This document shows, one piece after another, positions 6,465 through 8,756 of a stretch of DNA of 8,756 nucleotides. The first letter of the stretch is position 1, and each line of letters begins with the position of its first letter. The notes beneath the pieces are model-generated. The model was not told where the DNA came from, ran no database searches, and was given only the letters and a program-made list of their open reading frames with translations. The DNA is from an uncultured Eubacteriaceae bacterium (GTDB lineage: Bacteria; Bacillota; Clostridia; Eubacteriales; Eubacteriaceae). The stretch lies in NCBI GenBank assembly GCA_947625585.1, contig CANQOZ010000046.1, positions 1-8,756 on the forward strand. Direction: 5' to 3'. Made by a program: the position numbers and the translations under genes.

Positions 6465-6486
6465 ATACTATTCTCGTTATTAGTAT
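6465..6486. repeat. Short inverted repeat over the divergent promoter region
   Basis: ATACTA (6465-6470) and TAGTAT (6481-6486) are perfect inverted half-sites 10 bases apart. The right half overlaps the -10 of the minus-strand gene and the left half lies in its predicted leader. It could be an operator, but 6-bp AT-rich half-sites also arise by chance. Confidence 0.25.
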
Positions 6487-6490
6487 AGCA
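6482..6490 (-). promoter_or_regulatory. Extended -10 promoter of the basic-tail protein gene
   Basis: Read on the minus strand this is TGCTATACT, a TGn-extended -10 with one mismatch from TATAAT. It is about 43 bases from the ATG at 6439. No clear -35 at 17 bases was found. Confidence 0.45.
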
Positions 6491-6545
6491 GTTTTAAAAA
6501 ATTGATATACTCAAAATGGGCATTGCTCTCCACTTAATTCTGCAA

Positions 6546-6574
6546 TTGTAATCTTATCTCAACGATTTTATAAT
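6546..6574 (+). promoter_or_regulatory. SigA-type promoter of the kinase gene
   Basis: TTGTAA (6546-6551), a 17-base spacer and a perfect TATAAT (6569-6574) point to a start near 6581 and a leader of about 57 nt. The gene's ribosome binding site is weak (TTGGA, 6 bases from the ATG), so expression may be modest. Confidence 0.55.
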
Positions 6575-6637
6575 AAATTAAGAAATCATTTCAACCACTA
6601 TGATTTAATTCGTTACAAACTTAAAATTGGAAAAAAT

Positions 6638-8551
6638 ATGGAAAATTTACTCGGAAAAACTATATTAGGATACCGTTTAGTTGAAGTTCTAGGTTCAGGA
6701 TCTTTTGGAACTGTTTATAAAGCAGTAAAAGAGAATGCGACCGGAACATACGTAAGAGCATTAAAGGTTATAACCTTACCTAATGATAAACAATATTCAA
6801 ATGTTTTAAATTCAATGGGAGGAGATATAACCAAAACAAATGCTTATTTTGATCAATTATTTAATGAAATTTTCTCTGAAGTTAAAGTTTTAAATGACTT
6901 CACTGAGAGAGATGTGCCAAATGTAGTTAGATATTATGAACATGATTTAAATATTAATGAAAATCCTAAAAGATATAATCTCTACATTTTAATGGAATAT
7001 CTTACTCCACTTAATCAATATTTATCTTCGAATGCTTTTACTGTCAATGATGCTATAAATATGTCTTTAGACATTCTTCAGGGTTTATCTGCTTCTCATA
7101 AAAGTGGAGTTATTCATAGAGACGTTAAATTAGACAATATTTTTGTCAATAACAATAATAATTTTAAGATAGGTGACTTTGGCGTTTCTAAGATTCTTGA
7201 TAAAGAAACAAGAGCTCAATCATTAAAAGGAACACCTGACTTTATAGCTCCAGAAGTTTATTTAGGAAAAGAGGATTATGATGAATCCGTCGATTTATAC
7301 TCTCTCGGAATCGTCTTATACAGACTTCTTAATTATAATCGAAACCCTTTTCTACCAAGTTTTCCTAATACTTATACTCCATCTGAAGAAGATTTTGCTT
7401 TTAATAAAAGGATAGCTGGGGAGATTCCAGCTTTACCTATTTTAGGTGGAGAAGAAATTGGTAATGTGATCTTAAAAGCGATTGCTCCAAGAGAAGATAG
7501 GTTCGCAACTGCTGATGAGTTCTATACTGCTTTAGCAAATGCTAGAAATAATACCCCAATTGAAACTCTAGATATTGTTATAAACGGAGAAGGAACTCCC
7601 TTCTATAACACCTATTCTAGTCTTAACGAAACGAGTAATTTAACATTACCGTCTTATGATGAAACTGTAAATTCAGGTTATAGTCCAATTGGTAATAATG
7701 CTCAAACTATATCTCAAAATAGTCAAGCATATAGTCAACCTAGTTATGATACCTATTCCGATAGTTATCAGAATCCAAGACCTGTTTCTACAACTTCAAC
7801 CGGATCTACCTCAGCAGTACAGGAAAAACCCAATAAAAAGCCAATCTATTGGATAGTGGGAATTCTAGGTGTTTTAATTATACTCGCTGCAGCTTATTTA
7901 ATGTTTGGAAGAAATACTAGTCCGGCAGTTGAGATAACTCCTGTTAGTATATCGCCTCCAACTTATTCGATAACAGCAGGTCAATACTCTGTTCCACAAT
8001 ACATTAAGATAAATGATAACGATCCTAATGTAAAAATTTACTATACTTTGGATGGAACCGAACCTACTGAATCATCTATCCAATATGCAAATGGTGAGGA
8101 GATTAAAGTTAGTTCCAATACTACTTTACGGAGTATTGCAGTAGACAGTGATGGAAATAAAAGTCCAGTTACTTCTGCTGATTATGTAATTACTGAGTCC
8201 AGTCCAGACCAAAATAGTGTTCAAGTTACACCAAGTTATAATACATTTGTTGCTCCAAGTAATAATTATTATCTTTTACCAGATAGTAACTCTAGAGTTA
8301 TCTCTGAAGCTGAACTATATGGACTAACAGAAGACCAAGTAGCTCTAGCAAGAAACGAGATATTTGCTCGAAAAGGAAGAATGTTTGATACAGATTGGAT
8401 TGCAAATTATTTTAATAATCAAGATTGGTATGTACCAAAGTATTCTCCAGAGGAATTTGATGCAAGTTCAACGTCAATTTTATCAAATGTAGAAAGACAA
8501 AATGTTCAGATAATTCAAGATTATGAAGAAAGAATGGGATATGTTGATTAA
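6638..8551 (+). CDS. Membrane Ser/Thr protein kinase with chitobiase-C-like and YARHG outer domains
   Basis: Residues about 11-300 are a complete Hanks-type kinase: glycine loop GSGSFGTV (19-26), ATP lysine K43, likely helix-C glutamate E81, catalytic HRDVKLDN (D162, K164, N167), DFG (180-182), GTPDFIAPE (198-206), D219 and R288. All catalytic residues are present, so it should be active. An insert of roughly 20 residues lies between K43 and E81. Residues about 303-400 are a flexible S/T/N/Q/Y-rich linker. A single membrane helix follows (about 404-423), preceded by KPNKKP, which places the kinase inside and the C-terminus outside. Outside come a chitobiase/hexosaminidase C-terminal-like domain (about 438-518, IYYTLDGTEPTESS) and a YARHG domain (about 547-632, ALARNEIFARKGRMF and DWYVPKY). 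This differs from PrkC/PknB kinases, whose outer part is PASTA repeats. It faces a PP2C gene tail-to-tail. Substrates and ligand are unknown. Confidence 0.92.
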   Translation: MENLLGKTILGYRLVEVLGSGSFGTVYKAVKENATGTYVRALKVITLPNDKQYSNVLNSMGGDITKTNAYFDQLFNEIFSEVKVLNDFTERDVPNVVRYYEHDLNINENPKRYNLYILMEYLTPLNQYLSSNAFTVNDAINMSLDILQGLSASHKSGVIHRDVKLDNIFVNNNNNFKIGDFGVSKILDKETRAQSLKGTPDFIAPEVYLGKEDYDESVDLYSLGIVLYRLLNYNRNPFLPSFPNTYTPSEEDFAFNKRIAGEIPALPILGGEEIGNVILKAIAPREDRFATADEFYTALANARNNTPIETLDIVINGEGTPFYNTYSSLNETSNLTLPSYDETVNSGYSPIGNNAQTISQNSQAYSQPSYDTYSDSYQNPRPVSTTSTGSTSAVQEKPNKKPIYWIVGILGVLIILAAAYLMFGRNTSPAVEITPVSISPPTYSITAGQYSVPQYIKINDNDPNVKIYYTLDGTEPTESSIQYANGEEIKVSSNTTLRSIAVDSDGNKSPVTSADYVITESSPDQNSVQVTPSYNTFVAPSNNYYLLPDSNSRVISEAELYGLTEDQVALARNEIFARKGRMFDTDWIANYFNNQDWYVPKYSPEEFDASSTSILSNVERQNVQIIQDYEERMGYVD

Positions 8552-8566
8552 TATATCCCACTTTTT
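8536..8566. terminator. Terminator overlapping the kinase stop codon
   Basis: GGGATAT (8536-8542) pairs with ATATCCC (8553-8559), extended inward by GTT/AAT to a 10-bp stem with a GATT loop. A run of five Ts follows at 8562-8566. The kinase stop codon (8549-8551) lies within the hairpin. Only 18 bases separate it from the stop of the convergent phosphatase gene. Confidence 0.75.
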
Positions 8567-8569
8567 ATT

Positions 8570-8756
8570 TTACCCAACGGGAACGAGAATCGCTGTTAGG
8601 TTATCAGCATCTTTGCTTTTCAATGCTTCCCTTATTAAATTTTTACTATTCTCAAGAAAATCTTGACTGGAGTTGAGTGTTTTAAAAATATTAGCATTAG
8701 AGATAGCATCAGAAATACCATCACTAACTAATAATATAAATCCAGGTTCTTTAAAA
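8570..8756 (-). CDS. PP2C-family Ser/Thr phosphatase, C-terminal part
   Basis: Only the last 62 codons are inside the window; the gene continues past the right edge. Read on the minus strand the protein contains FILLVSDGISDAIS, the late PP2C motif whose first Asp coordinates a metal ion, then a helical stretch, and then DNLTAILVPVG ending at TAA. This matches the closing DN-T-I-V strand of PrpC/Stp-type phosphatases, and the second Asp is another metal ligand. Such enzymes remove phosphate from Ser/Thr and usually oppose a Hanks-type kinase encoded nearby, here the convergent kinase. In many Bacillota the phosphatase and kinase genes run in the same direction as an operon, so the tail-to-tail order is less usual. 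The spacing of the two motifs is normal and no frameshift is seen. Confidence 0.82.
   Translation of the reverse strand, partial: FKEPGFILLVSDGISDAISNANIFKTLNSSQDFLENSKNLIREALKSKDADNLTAILVPVG

Overview
The window is an AT-rich chromosomal segment that looks like a low-GC Gram-positive bacterium (Bacillota). The signs are purine-rich Shine-Dalgarno sites (AAAGGAG, GAGGAGGA), TATAAT-type promoters that are often TGn-extended, one TTG start, hairpin-plus-T-run terminators, a Hanks-type kinase with a single membrane anchor, and a good match to a CcpA cre site. I cannot assign a genus. I see no tRNA, rRNA, CRISPR array, transposase or phage gene.

Layout from left to right: (1) 136-1414 (+), an overlapping gene pair: a DEDDh 3'-5' exonuclease with an HTH-like N-terminal half, and a small HicB-like protein. 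(2) 1465-1701 (-), a small winged-helix-like protein. (3) 2077-2442 (+), a bacterial PH-domain protein. (4) 2533-3675 (-), a TPR protein. (5) 3972-5513 (+), a sodium:solute symporter. (6) 5651-6439 (-), an unrecognised protein with a strongly basic N-terminus. (7) 6638-8551 (+), a membrane Ser/Thr kinase whose outer part carries a chitobiase C-terminal-like domain and a YARHG domain. (8) 8570 to the window edge (-), the C-terminal end of a PP2C phosphatase.

Transcription units alternate strictly (+ - + - + - + -). All but the first are single genes. Every convergent junction holds a hairpin terminator, several of which look usable from both sides. The divergent gaps (1702-2076, 3676-3971, 6440-6637) hold the promoters.

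The most coherent functional theme is phosphorylation signalling at the right end, where a receptor-like kinase lies tail-to-tail with its probable opposing phosphatase and back-to-back with a protein of unknown function. The most unusual element is at the left end: an intact nuclease translationally coupled to a HicB-fold protein that lacks both a HicA partner and the usual C-terminal DNA-binding domain. The symporter, PH and TPR genes look like ordinary accessory or housekeeping genes.
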